This document shows positions 1-5,445 of a stretch of DNA of 7,141 bases, one piece after another. Both the position numbers and the translations under genes were made by a program. Within the stretch, counting starts at the first letter, position 1; every line of letters begins with the position of its first letter. A model generated the notes under the pieces. That model was not told the DNA's origin, searched no databases, and saw only the letters and a program-made list of their open reading frames with translations. Origin of the DNA: Candidatus Berkelbacteria bacterium. Lineage in GTDB: Bacteria; Patescibacteriota; UBA1384; UBA12157; JAENIV01. The stretch covers positions 1 through 7,141 of the forward strand of contig JAENIV010000059.1 of NCBI GenBank assembly GCA_016844295.1. Reading direction: 5' to 3'.

Positions 1-374
1 TTGTTATTAAAATTGATAATCAGATATCCAGAGAATCGGATAATCAGGAAATATCTAAGTTTATTGGCAATGCAACGAACAACCAGGCAGAATATAAAGC
101 CGTTATTGAGGCGTTAAAGTGGATTGCCACGCACCGTCAAGAATTTGACGCTGAATTAGAAATTGAGTGTTTGTTAGACTCTCAATTAATTGTTGAACAA
201 TTAAACCAACGCTATAAATTAAAAAACGAAGGTCTAAAACCCCTGTTTTGGGAGATGAGAGATTTAATTATGAAACTGGGTGGAAAAGTAACTTTTAAAT
301 TTATTCCCCGTGAACAAAATAAAGAAGCCGATCGCCTCGTTAATGAGGTATTGGATAGTCAGATAATTAGATAG
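1..374 (+). CDS. RNase HI-like protein (RVT_3-type RNase H fold), 5' end outside window
   Basis: The frame is open from base 3 to the TAG at 372-374, giving 123 visible residues with the N-terminus cut off by the window edge. The protein should cleave RNA in RNA-DNA hybrids in the cytoplasm. Three of the four expected RNase H catalytic acids are visible: Glu30 in ATNNQAEYKA, Asp59 in LLDSQLIVEQL, and Asp110 in PREQNKEADRLVNE. The first Asp lies upstream of the window. TTG at 171 could be read as a start, but the conserved NNQAEY motif before it shows the gene begins much earlier. Residues 5-15 carry DNQ twice, eight residues apart, and are encoded by an 8-bp repeat array. The last residues and the stop are encoded by a second array, so both regions look recently altered. 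The family call is firm; whether it is the housekeeping RNase H is not. Confidence 0.88.
   Translation, partial: VIKIDNQISRESDNQEISKFIGNATNNQAEYKAVIEALKWIATHRQEFDAELEIECLLDSQLIVEQLNQRYKLKNEGLKPLFWEMRDLIMKLGGKVTFKFIPREQNKEADRLVNEVLDSQIIR
16..47 (+). repeat. Array of four 8-bp units inside the RNase H coding region
   Basis: Four adjoining 8-mers are visible: 16-23 ATAATCAG, 24-31 ATATCCAG, 32-39 AGAATCGG and 40-47 ATAATCAG. They match the consensus of the arrays that flank the S23 gene (ATAGTCAG / ATAATTAG) in the same orientation as the left one. Three units make eight codons, so the frame stays open and the peptide DNQ appears twice. The array falls in the loop before the ISKFIGNAT strand, which is variable in RNase HI. 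Confidence 0.7.
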
Positions 375-386
375 TCTGATAGTCAG
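355..386 (+). repeat. Left array of four 8-bp units flanking the S23 gene
   Basis: Four adjoining units: 355-362 ATAGTCAG, 363-370 ATAATTAG, 371-378 ATAGTCTG and 379-386 ATAGTCAG. The array encodes the end of the RNase H protein (SQIIR) and its TAG stop, then runs to the Shine-Dalgarno of the next gene. It is complementary to the right array at 764-795: by hand count 26 of 32 positions form Watson-Crick pairs and one more forms a G-U pair. Confidence 0.8.
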
Positions 387-394
387 AGGAGGGG
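387..394 (+). promoter_or_regulatory. Strong ribosome binding site of the S23 gene
   Basis: AGGAGGGG begins right after the left 8-bp array. AGGAGG (387-392) lies 5 nt before the ATG at 398. It is the best Shine-Dalgarno of any gene start in the window, in contrast to the downstream ileS start, which has none. Confidence 0.8.
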
Positions 395-397
395 AAA

Positions 398-763
398 ATG
401 CCGTTAAGTTTTGAAAATCTGATAATATGGCAAAAAGCTCATAAATTCATGCTTGAAATTTACCGAATCAGCACATGTTTTCCACCAAGAGAAACTTATT
501 CACTGATTGATCAAATAAGAAGGGCTGCGCTTTCGGTACCTGCGAATATCGCTGAAGCTCACGGAAGAAAGCATTACCTAGATAAAGCAAAATTCTTACT
601 GAATGCGAGAGGTTCAGCAGAAGAAGTTAGAAGTCATCTAATGGCTGCGCGAGATTTAAAATACATGTCAGTTAAAGAATTCGATCAATTAAATGAGGGT
701 TATATTTATTTAATAAAACAAATTAACTCCTTTATATCGGTATTGAGACAGAAATCAAAATAA
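398..763 (+). CDS. Four-helix bundle protein, 23S rRNA intervening-sequence (S23/IVP) family
   Basis: The 121-residue protein matches the S23/IVP family along its whole length. It has an N-terminal FENLIIWQKAH segment, FPPRETYSLIDQIRRAA in the second helix (about residues 28-44), SVPANIAEAHGRK (46-58), a GSAEEVRSHL helix (72-81) and a final long helix. The family usually has NIAEG; here the Gly is Ala followed by His. Members were first found as ORFs inside intervening sequences of 23S rRNA genes, and are related to the Avd accessory protein of diversity-generating retroelements. The molecular function is not established, though an RNA- or DNA-binding pentamer is likely. The start is set by a strong Shine-Dalgarno. 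The gene lies between the RNase H gene and ileS, within oppositely oriented 8-bp arrays, which suggests it arrived as a small element. No reverse transcriptase or variable repeat is visible here. Confidence 0.9.
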   Translation: MPLSFENLIIWQKAHKFMLEIYRISTCFPPRETYSLIDQIRRAALSVPANIAEAHGRKHYLDKAKFLLNARGSAEEVRSHLMAARDLKYMSVKEFDQLNEGYIYLIKQINSFISVLRQKSK

Positions 764-795
764 CTAATTATCAAAATATCTAACTATCTGAGTAT
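764..795 (-). repeat. Right array of four 8-bp units, inverted relative to the left array
   Basis: Units on the + strand are 764-771 CTAATTAT, 772-779 CAAAATAT, 780-787 CTAACTAT and 788-795 CTGAGTAT. Their reverse complements (ATAATTAG, ATATTTTG, ATAGTTAG, ATACTCAG) match the left array. The array starts directly after the S23 stop codon and ends 5 nt before the ileS ATG, so it occupies the place where an ileS ribosome binding site would be expected. Confidence 0.8.
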
Positions 796-800
796 CTACC

Positions 801-3608
801 ATGTTCAAATCCATCGACCCCCAACAACCATTATCTGAATTAGAGATTGACATTCTCGATTTTTGGCAAAAAAATAAAATCTTTCAGAAATCTTTAGACC
901 AAAGAAAAGATTCTCCTAAATTTATTTTTTACGATGGTCCGCCATTTGCTAACGGTCTTCCTCACTATGGTCATATTTTAGCCATGACAATTAAAGATAC
1001 GGTTACCAGATTTAAAACTATGGAAGGTTTTAATGTTCCTCGCCGCGGCGGATGGGACACTCACGGGCTTCCGGTTGAATTTGAAGTAGAAAAGGAATTA
1101 GGTATTTCCGGAAAGCCAGAAATTGAAAAGTACGGGGTAGAAAAATTTAACCAAAAGGCGCGCGAATCAGTTATGAAATATACTCACGAATGGGAAAAAA
1201 CTATCGAACGAATGGGCCGTTGGATTGACTGGGAAAACGCTTACACAACTATGGATTCAGACTACATTGAATCAGTTTGGTGGGCATTTAAAGAAATTTA
1301 TAATAAAGGCTTAGTTTATCAAGGATATAAATCTTTACCTTATTGTCCTCGTTGTGGCACACCGTTGTCGAACTTTGAACTTAACCAAGGTTATAAAGAC
1401 AATATCGATGACCCTTCAGTCTATATTAAGTTTAAAATAAAAAATGGAGATTTAAAAAACTCTTATTTATTAGCTTGGACAACAACACCGTGGACATTGC
1501 CCGGCAATATGGCTTTAGCGATAGGGGAAAATATTAAGTATGTAAAAGTTAGAAGCAAAGATGAAGATTTAATTTTAGCCAAAGACATGCTTTCGGTACT
1601 CGAGGGTGATTTTGAGATAACCGATGATATTAGTTCGAGAGATCTTGTCGGTCTTGAGTATGAACCACTTTATGATATGAAAAACTTTCTACCGCCTTCT
1701 GAAAAAAATAAAAAAATCTATAAAATATTTAATGCTTCGTTCGTCTCGACTAAAGACGGGACCGGTATTGTCCATGTTGCCCCTGCTTTTGGGGAAGATG
1801 ATTTAAATTTAGCCCAAAAAGAAAATATTGCAATTTTATCAACAGTCGATCCTGCGGGTAAAATTATTGCTGGACTTAAGATACCAGGGGAAGGTGAGTT
1901 TGTTAAAAAAGCAGATAAAAATATTAGCGAAGATTTGAAGAATCGCAATTTGATGTTTAAAGAAAGCACAATCAGACATACATACCCTTTTTGCTGGCGT
2001 TGCGATACGGTTTTAATTTATTACGCCATGACAACTTGGTTTATTAGTGTTTCTAAATTACGAGACGAATTGGTTAAAAACAATAATGAAATTCATTGGG
2101 TACCAGAGCATGTAAAGGAAGGAAGATTCGGTAAATGGTTGGCCGAGGCAAGAGACTGGGCCATATCCCGGAATCGTTATTGGGGAGCCCCGATACCAAT
2201 CTGGCGCTGTCAAAACTGTAATCATAAAACCGTGGTAGGCTCTATAGAAGAATTGAAGAAACTGAGAACTTTTTCAAAAACAGATATCAATGAAATAGAT
2301 TTACATAAACCGAATATAGATAATATCGAAATAATGTGTTCTGAATGCGGCGGTATTGCTAAGCGTATTCCAGAGGTTTTAGATTGCTGGTTTGAATCTG
2401 GCTCAATGCCGTATGCACAACAACATTATCCTTTTGAAAATAAAGATAATTTTACACGCGGGTGGTTCTACACTTTACATGTTCTGGCAACGATCCTTTT
2501 CGGTAAACCCGCCTTTAAAAATTGTATAGTAAACGGCATTGTTTTAGCTGCTGATGGTAAAAAATTATCCAAAAGACTTAAAAATTATGACGAGCCCCAA
2601 ACCATTTTTGATAAAATTGGGGTTGATGCTTTACGTTATTTTCTTCTGTCGGCGACTCCTATGGGAGAAGATTATCGTTTTTCTACGGATGCCGTCCAAA
2701 TCACTTATCGAAAAGTCCTTCTGCCCTTGTGGAATACGTTATCGTTTTTTATAACTTATTCCAATGTTGATACTTGGCAGCCAACAGAGGGAACAAGATC
2801 GGATAATATATTAGATAAATGGATTGTATCGCGGTTAAATGAGGTGATAAGCAATATCAAAAACAATATGGATAAATATGATCTAACAAAAGCCTCGAGA
2901 CAGATTGAGGAATTTATTACTGATCTTTCCCAGTGGTATTTAAGAAGGTCTCGTAAGCGCGAAGACAAAAATAATTTTTATCAAACTTTATATTCAGTAT
3001 TGAAAACAGTAAGCATTGTCATTGCGCCCTTTTTACCATTCATGGCTGAAAATATCTGGCAGATTTTGAAAAATGAGTCTGATAGCATATCAGTCCATTT
3101 AAATGATTTCCCAAATAAGGAAGAATTTGACGAAGACATCATTAAAAATATGGCTATAACCCGACACTTTGCCGAAAAAGGACTATCTCTTAGATCAAAC
3201 GCAGGCGTAAGAGTGCGTCAACCTTTAGGGAAATTTATTATTGATAAAGATTTGGATATTGATTATCAGGATGTCCTGAAAGATGAAATTAATGTTTCTG
3301 AGATATCTGTCGGGGAAGAGATTGCCTTAGATACTAATATCACCCCTGAATTAAAAAAAGAAGGCATTACCAGAGATATTATTCGATTAATTCAGGATCT
3401 TCGGAAAAAAGCGGGTCTGAAACCTGGCGAAAAGGTGGGAGCCTATTTTGAAACGCCCGATACCGGGTTAAAAGAAATTATCGAAAAATTTATCTTGAAA
3501 ATTACCAAAGAGACAAATATTACGCATCTCAATTATGGGAAATCTAGATCTCGAGCAGAAGGTGAGTATAATATAGATGCCAAAAGTATTTGGTTAGGTA
3601 TCAAATGA
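801..3608 (+). CDS. ileS: Isoleucyl-tRNA synthetase, eukaryote-like (type 2) form
   Basis: This class I enzyme activates isoleucine with ATP and charges tRNA-Ile in the cytoplasm; 935 residues. The HIGH motif is HYGH (55-58) within PPFANGLPHYGHIL, and the KMSKS motif is KLSKR (588-592) followed by LKNYDEP. HYGH and SKR-KNY are the type 2 signature; type 1 bacterial enzymes have HIGH and KMSKS-LGN. The CP1 editing domain spans about 190-390, with WTTTPWTLPGN from 226 and GTGIVHVAPAFGEDD from 320. Zinc-type Cys pairs are C182/C185, C398/C401, C470/C473 and C513/C516. ARDWAISRNRYWG precedes the second zinc region. The anticodon-binding part follows, and the C-terminus (TPELKKEGITRDIIRLIQDL) is the type 2 kind. 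It is about 100 residues shorter than many type 2 enzymes. The ATG at 801 has no Shine-Dalgarno. The stop overlaps the rodA start (ATGA). Confidence 0.97.
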   Translation: MFKSIDPQQPLSELEIDILDFWQKNKIFQKSLDQRKDSPKFIFYDGPPFANGLPHYGHILAMTIKDTVTRFKTMEGFNVPRRGGWDTHGLPVEFEVEKELGISGKPEIEKYGVEKFNQKARESVMKYTHEWEKTIERMGRWIDWENAYTTMDSDYIESVWWAFKEIYNKGLVYQGYKSLPYCPRCGTPLSNFELNQGYKDNIDDPSVYIKFKIKNGDLKNSYLLAWTTTPWTLPGNMALAIGENIKYVKVRSKDEDLILAKDMLSVLEGDFEITDDISSRDLVGLEYEPLYDMKNFLPPSEKNKKIYKIFNASFVSTKDGTGIVHVAPAFGEDDLNLAQKENIAILSTVDPAGKIIAGLKIPGEGEFVKKADKNISEDLKNRNLMFKESTIRHTYPFCWRCDTVLIYYAMTTWFISVSKLRDELVKNNNEIHWVPEHVKEGRFGKWLAEARDWAISRNRYWGAPIPIWRCQNCNHKTVVGSIEELKKLRTFSKTDINEIDLHKPNIDNIEIMCSECGGIAKRIPEVLDCWFESGSMPYAQQHYPFENKDNFTRGWFYTLHVLATILFGKPAFKNCIVNGIVLAADGKKLSKRLKNYDEPQTIFDKIGVDALRYFLLSATPMGEDYRFSTDAVQITYRKVLLPLWNTLSFFITYSNVDTWQPTEGTRSDNILDKWIVSRLNEVISNIKNNMDKYDLTKASRQIEEFITDLSQWYLRRSRKREDKNNFYQTLYSVLKTVSIVIAPFLPFMAENIWQILKNESDSISVHLNDFPNKEEFDEDIIKNMAITRHFAEKGLSLRSNAGVRVRQPLGKFIIDKDLDIDYQDVLKDEINVSEISVGEEIALDTNITPELKKEGITRDIIRLIQDLRKKAGLKPGEKVGAYFETPDTGLKEIIEKFILKITKETNITHLNYGKSRSRAEGEYNIDAKSIWLGIK

Positions 3609-4696
3609 AACTACCGAAACTGAAAGTCCCATTTGGAATAGACTGGTCTTTATATTTAATTCCTTTAATTTTATCAATTTTTGGAATATTGATTATTTTT
3701 TCAATTACCTATACAAGCGATCCGACGGTGGTAATTTCACAAATAATCTATTTGATTTTAGGTTTCGCAGTTGCAATTTTTTTAAGTTTTTTAGATTATC
3801 GGTCCCTGCGCGGATTTTCATTTTTCTTATATTTGGCAGTTTTAGCCCTTTTAGTATTTGTAATGTTTTTTGGGGATAAAACCATGGGCGCGAGCCGTTG
3901 GATAGATCTTGGTGTCTTTAGACTTCAACCGTCGGAAATTGGTAAATTTATAATTTTACTTTTTTTAGCCAAGACATTTACGGAAACAGATGAATTTCGC
4001 TTCAAGGAAATACTCACAGTCTTGACAATTGTGGGAATCCCGTTAATTTTTATTTTAAGACAACCGGATTTCGGCACCGCAATGGTGATATTTGTTGAAC
4101 TTTTAATTATCCTTTTTTTCTCAAAAGTAAAAAAGATATATTTAGCCGCGCTTTTAGGGCTTATGCTCGTTTTTACACCTGTCGGCTGGCATTTTTTAAA
4201 AGACTACCAAAAAGAAAGAATATATACATTCATCAACCCGGCAGGAGATCCGTACGGCTCGGGCTATAACGTTGCTCAGGCAAAAATCACTGTGGGATCC
4301 GGTGGACTTTTGGGACAGGGGATAGGTAAGGGAACACAAATCCAACTCAATTTTTTGCCAGTTGCTCACACTGATTTTGTATTTGCAGCAACTGCCGAAG
4401 CCTTGGGTTTTATAGGCTCAAGCGCTATGATTTTATTATTAATATATTTGTCGTGGAGAATTATTTATATCTCAAAATTATCCAAGGATTTATTTGGCTT
4501 TTACTTTGCTATCGGTTGGGGGCTGACCTTGCTATTCCAAATTTTTATCAATGTAGGTATGAATTTAGGGATTATGCCTGTAACTGGAATCCCGTTACCG
4601 TTTGTTTCTGCAGGAGGATCATCAATGTTAACAAATATGGCGGCGATTGGAGTTTTACAAAGCATTTATTTAAGACATAGAAAAATATCATTTTAA
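3605..4696 (+). CDS. rodA: SEDS-family peptidoglycan polymerase, RodA-like (RodA/FtsW/SpoVE)
   Basis: The 363-residue polytopic membrane protein has about ten hydrophobic segments, the first near residues 17-36. SEDS proteins polymerise lipid II into glycan strands: RodA for side-wall growth with PBP2, FtsW for septation with PBP3. Visible signatures are GASRWIDLG (95-103), QPSE (108-111), RQPDFGTA (152-159), GSGGLLGQGIGKGTQ, LPVAHTDFVFA with the presumed catalytic Asp257, and GIPLPFVSAGGSS near the C-terminus. RQPDFGTA, QLNFLP before HTDF, and NVGMNLGIMPVTG favour RodA over FtsW. The start chosen is ATG at 3605, overlapping the ileS stop as ATGA, which suggests translational coupling. An upstream TTG at 3590 would add five residues but is less likely. 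No PBP partner is visible. Family is certain; RodA rather than FtsW is probable. Confidence 0.92.
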   Translation: MKLPKLKVPFGIDWSLYLIPLILSIFGILIIFSITYTSDPTVVISQIIYLILGFAVAIFLSFLDYRSLRGFSFFLYLAVLALLVFVMFFGDKTMGASRWIDLGVFRLQPSEIGKFIILLFLAKTFTETDEFRFKEILTVLTIVGIPLIFILRQPDFGTAMVIFVELLIILFFSKVKKIYLAALLGLMLVFTPVGWHFLKDYQKERIYTFINPAGDPYGSGYNVAQAKITVGSGGLLGQGIGKGTQIQLNFLPVAHTDFVFAATAEALGFIGSSAMILLLIYLSWRIIYISKLSKDLFGFYFAIGWGLTLLFQIFINVGMNLGIMPVTGIPLPFVSAGGSSMLTNMAAIGVLQSIYLRHRKISF

Positions 4697-4755
4697 ATTA
4701 ACCTAATTGATCTAATTATTCTGATGTATAATAAATTTTAGTCATTAGGTTAATT
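4696..4755. repeat. 12-bp perfect inverted repeat just after rodA
   Basis: AATTAACCTAAT (4696-4707) and ATTAGGTTAATT (4744-4755) are exact reverse complements separated by 36 bp. The left arm starts on the last base of the rodA stop codon. Inside and around it lie loose 9-bp units beginning CTAAT or CTGAT (4703-4711, 4712-4720, 4721-4729), with ATTAG-ending units on the right, so the layout resembles the inverted arrays around the S23 gene. It is AT-rich and lacks a U-tract, so it is a poor candidate for a rodA terminator. A TATAAT lies in the loop at 4727-4732 without a good -35. Confidence 0.65.
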
Positions 4756-4801
4756 AGACATTAGCCAAACGAAAGTTTAAGATAAAACAAGAAATAAACA
4801 G

Positions 4802-4830
4802 TTGACAAATTAAAATGTCTATAATATAAT
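4802..4830 (+). promoter_or_regulatory. Consensus sigma70-type promoter
   Basis: TTGACA (4802-4807) and TATAAT (4825-4830) are both exact consensus hexamers with the optimal 17-bp spacer. Transcription should start near 4837-4839. It is the only full-consensus promoter I see in the window, and lies about 140 bp before the rplU start, so it is the natural candidate to drive the rplU-secE-nusG-rplK-tsaC operon. The hairpin directly after it makes its output uncertain. Confidence 0.8.
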
Positions 4831-4842
4831 TAATGTGTAGTG

Positions 4843-4861
4843 ATCCCCTCGGGGATTTTTT
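4843..4861 (+). terminator. Terminator-like hairpin with U-tract, a few bases after the promoter
   Basis: ATCCC (4843-4847) pairs with GGGAT (4852-4856) around a CTCG tetraloop, and the stem runs into six Ts (4856-4861). The stem is short but the U-tract is clean. It lies only about 5 nt after the expected start site of the 4802 promoter, so a transcript ending here would be some 20-25 nt. It may end read-through from ileS-rodA, attenuate the rplU operon, or act as a 5' stabilising hairpin. Confidence 0.6.
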
Positions 4862-4864
4862 AAG

Positions 4865-4882
4865 AAGGAGATAAAGTTGTAA
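4865..4882 (+). promoter_or_regulatory. Orphan Shine-Dalgarno with a TTG-TAA start-stop
   Basis: AAGGAG (4865-4870) is a strong ribosome binding site. Six bases later is TTG (4877-4879), followed at once by the stop TAA (4880-4882). No real reading frame follows. The nearest real start, rplU at 4976, is 105 bases beyond the site. Either this is a minimal start-stop regulatory site, or it is the old rplU binding site separated from its gene by the repeat at 4888-4958. Confidence 0.45.
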
Positions 4883-4887
4883 AACAT

Positions 4888-4958
4888 CCACGAATTTTAT
4901 ACACCAATGAACACGAATAAGATTGGTTAGTGTCGATTCGTGAATTAAAGATTAGTGG
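4888..4958. repeat. 71-bp imperfect inverted repeat upstream of rplU
   Basis: The left part starts CCACGAAT and contains ACACCAATGAACACGAA. The right part, read as reverse complement, starts CCACTAAT and contains TTCACGAATCGACACTAA. Aligned by eye, the two arms agree over most of about 34 bases with a few mismatches and a one- or two-base slip. Words of the CACGAAT / ATTCGTG type recur in it. It has no gene, so it looks like a small dispersed hairpin or MITE-like repeat. It separates the orphan Shine-Dalgarno from rplU. Confidence 0.6.
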
Positions 4959-4960
4959 AG

Positions 4961-4966
4961 TATAAT
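4961..4966 (+). promoter_or_regulatory. TATAAT box immediately before rplU (possible leaderless promoter)
   Basis: An exact TATAAT ends 9 bases before the rplU ATG at 4976, which would place the transcription start at or within about three bases of the start codon. The -35 position (about 4938-4943, TCGTGA) is a poor match. The rplU ATG has no well-placed Shine-Dalgarno (GTGGAG is 15 nt away), which fits a leaderless or near-leaderless mRNA. Confidence 0.4.
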
Positions 4967-4975
4967 ACATTATTT

Positions 4976-5242
4976 ATGGAAACAATCGCAGTAATTAAAA
5001 CTGGTGGGAAACAATACAAAGTCAGAGTTGGAGATACTCTTAAAGTTGAGAAACTTATAAATGATAAAAAAAATCTTGAGTTTGCCGATATTCTAAATAA
5101 TAAAAAAGTGATTGCCGAGATTATTAGTGAGGGAAAACTCGATAAGGTAAGAATTTTAAAGTTTCACCGTCGAAAAAGATACCGAAGAAATATTGGCCAT
5201 AGGCAAGAATTTAGTCAAATAAAAATTAAATCAATTGAATGA
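4976..5242 (+). CDS. rplU: 50S ribosomal protein L21 (bL21), short form
   Basis: L21 is a primary 23S rRNA-binding protein of the large ribosomal subunit. The 88-residue product begins METIAVIKTGGKQYKV, the standard L21 N-terminus, and keeps the conserved basic C-terminal segment FHRRKRYRRNIGHRQEF. Most L21 proteins are about 100-105 residues. Here the stretch between FADIL and AEII is only six residues, so about 14 residues containing the usual VKIGxPxVxG region are missing. An in-frame GTG at 4955 would add seven residues (MEYNTLF), but ATG 4976 fits family N-termini. That GTG also lies in the inverted repeat, and its codons cover the TATAAT. The stop overlaps secE as ATGA. rpmA (L27), the common downstream neighbour, is absent here. 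Confidence 0.94.
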   Translation: METIAVIKTGGKQYKVRVGDTLKVEKLINDKKNLEFADILNNKKVIAEIISEGKLDKVRILKFHRRKRYRRNIGHRQEFSQIKIKSIE

Positions 5243-5433
5243 TTGGGAAAATTGTTACATATTTTACAAGTTCATACGAAGAAATGCGCAAGGTAATTTG
5301 GCCCAATAGGCGCGAAGTTACAAGCCATACAATTATAGTAATTGCATCTATCGCGGTTTCGATGGCAATTATTGCTTTAATTGATTTTGGTCTATTTAGA
5401 TTACTTGAATTATTAATATATCGAGGTTATTAA
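5239..5433 (+). CDS. secE: Protein translocase subunit SecE
   Basis: SecE clamps the SecY channel in the inner membrane and is needed for Sec-dependent export. The 64-residue product is the usual single-membrane-span form. It has an amphipathic N-terminal helix, then the family motif EEMRKVIWPNRREV (14-27), then one hydrophobic segment at about residues 31-53 (IIVIASIAVSMAIIALIDFG), and a short basic tail. The ATG overlaps the rplU TGA by four bases, so translation is likely coupled. Being followed by nusG and rplK is the classic bacterial order. Having rplU instead of rpmG or a tRNA gene in front is not. Confidence 0.95.
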   Translation: MIGKIVTYFTSSYEEMRKVIWPNRREVTSHTIIVIASIAVSMAIIALIDFGLFRLLELLIYRGY

Positions 5434-5445
5434 AAAGGAAAAAAC

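Noticed and set aside
171..173. TTG at 171 as the RNase H start
   Set aside because: The conserved NNQAEY motif with a catalytic Glu lies upstream in the same open frame, so the gene begins before the window.
398..763. Avd protein of a diversity-generating retroelement
   Set aside because: The fold is related, but there is no reverse transcriptase, template repeat or variable repeat in the window, and the motifs fit S23/IVP.
355..795. CRISPR-like repeats around the S23 gene
   Set aside because: Units are 8 bp, directly adjoining with no spacers, and inverted across the gene; no cas gene is present.
1718..2968. Open frames overlapping ileS on either strand (1718-1969, 2554-2754, 2756-2968)
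   Set aside because: ileS is conserved throughout this stretch; the overlapping frames show no family likeness.
3590..3604. TTG at 3590 as the rodA start
   Set aside because: It would overlap ileS by 19 bases. ATG 3605 gives the common ATGA overlap and a normal N-terminus.
3606..3608. UGA recoding as glycine, as in SR1/Gracilibacteria
   Set aside because: TGA ends ileS and rplU at the expected lengths, and no in-frame TGA occurs within the conserved genes.
4453..4680. Open + frame inside rodA
   Set aside because: It is a shifted reading of the conserved SEDS C-terminus.
4727..4732. TATAAT at 4727-4732 as the main rplU operon promoter
   Set aside because: No -35 hexamer is present at 16-18 bp; the 4802-4830 promoter matches consensus fully and lies closer.
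4907..4930. Seven-codon ORF (ATG 4907 to TAG) in the rplU leader
   Set aside because: It lies in the inverted repeat, has no Shine-Dalgarno at proper distance, and is no longer than chance.
4955..4975. GTG at 4955 as the rplU start
   Set aside because: It adds MEYNTLF, not found at L21 N-termini, and lies within the inverted repeat. ATG 4976 gives the standard L21 beginning.
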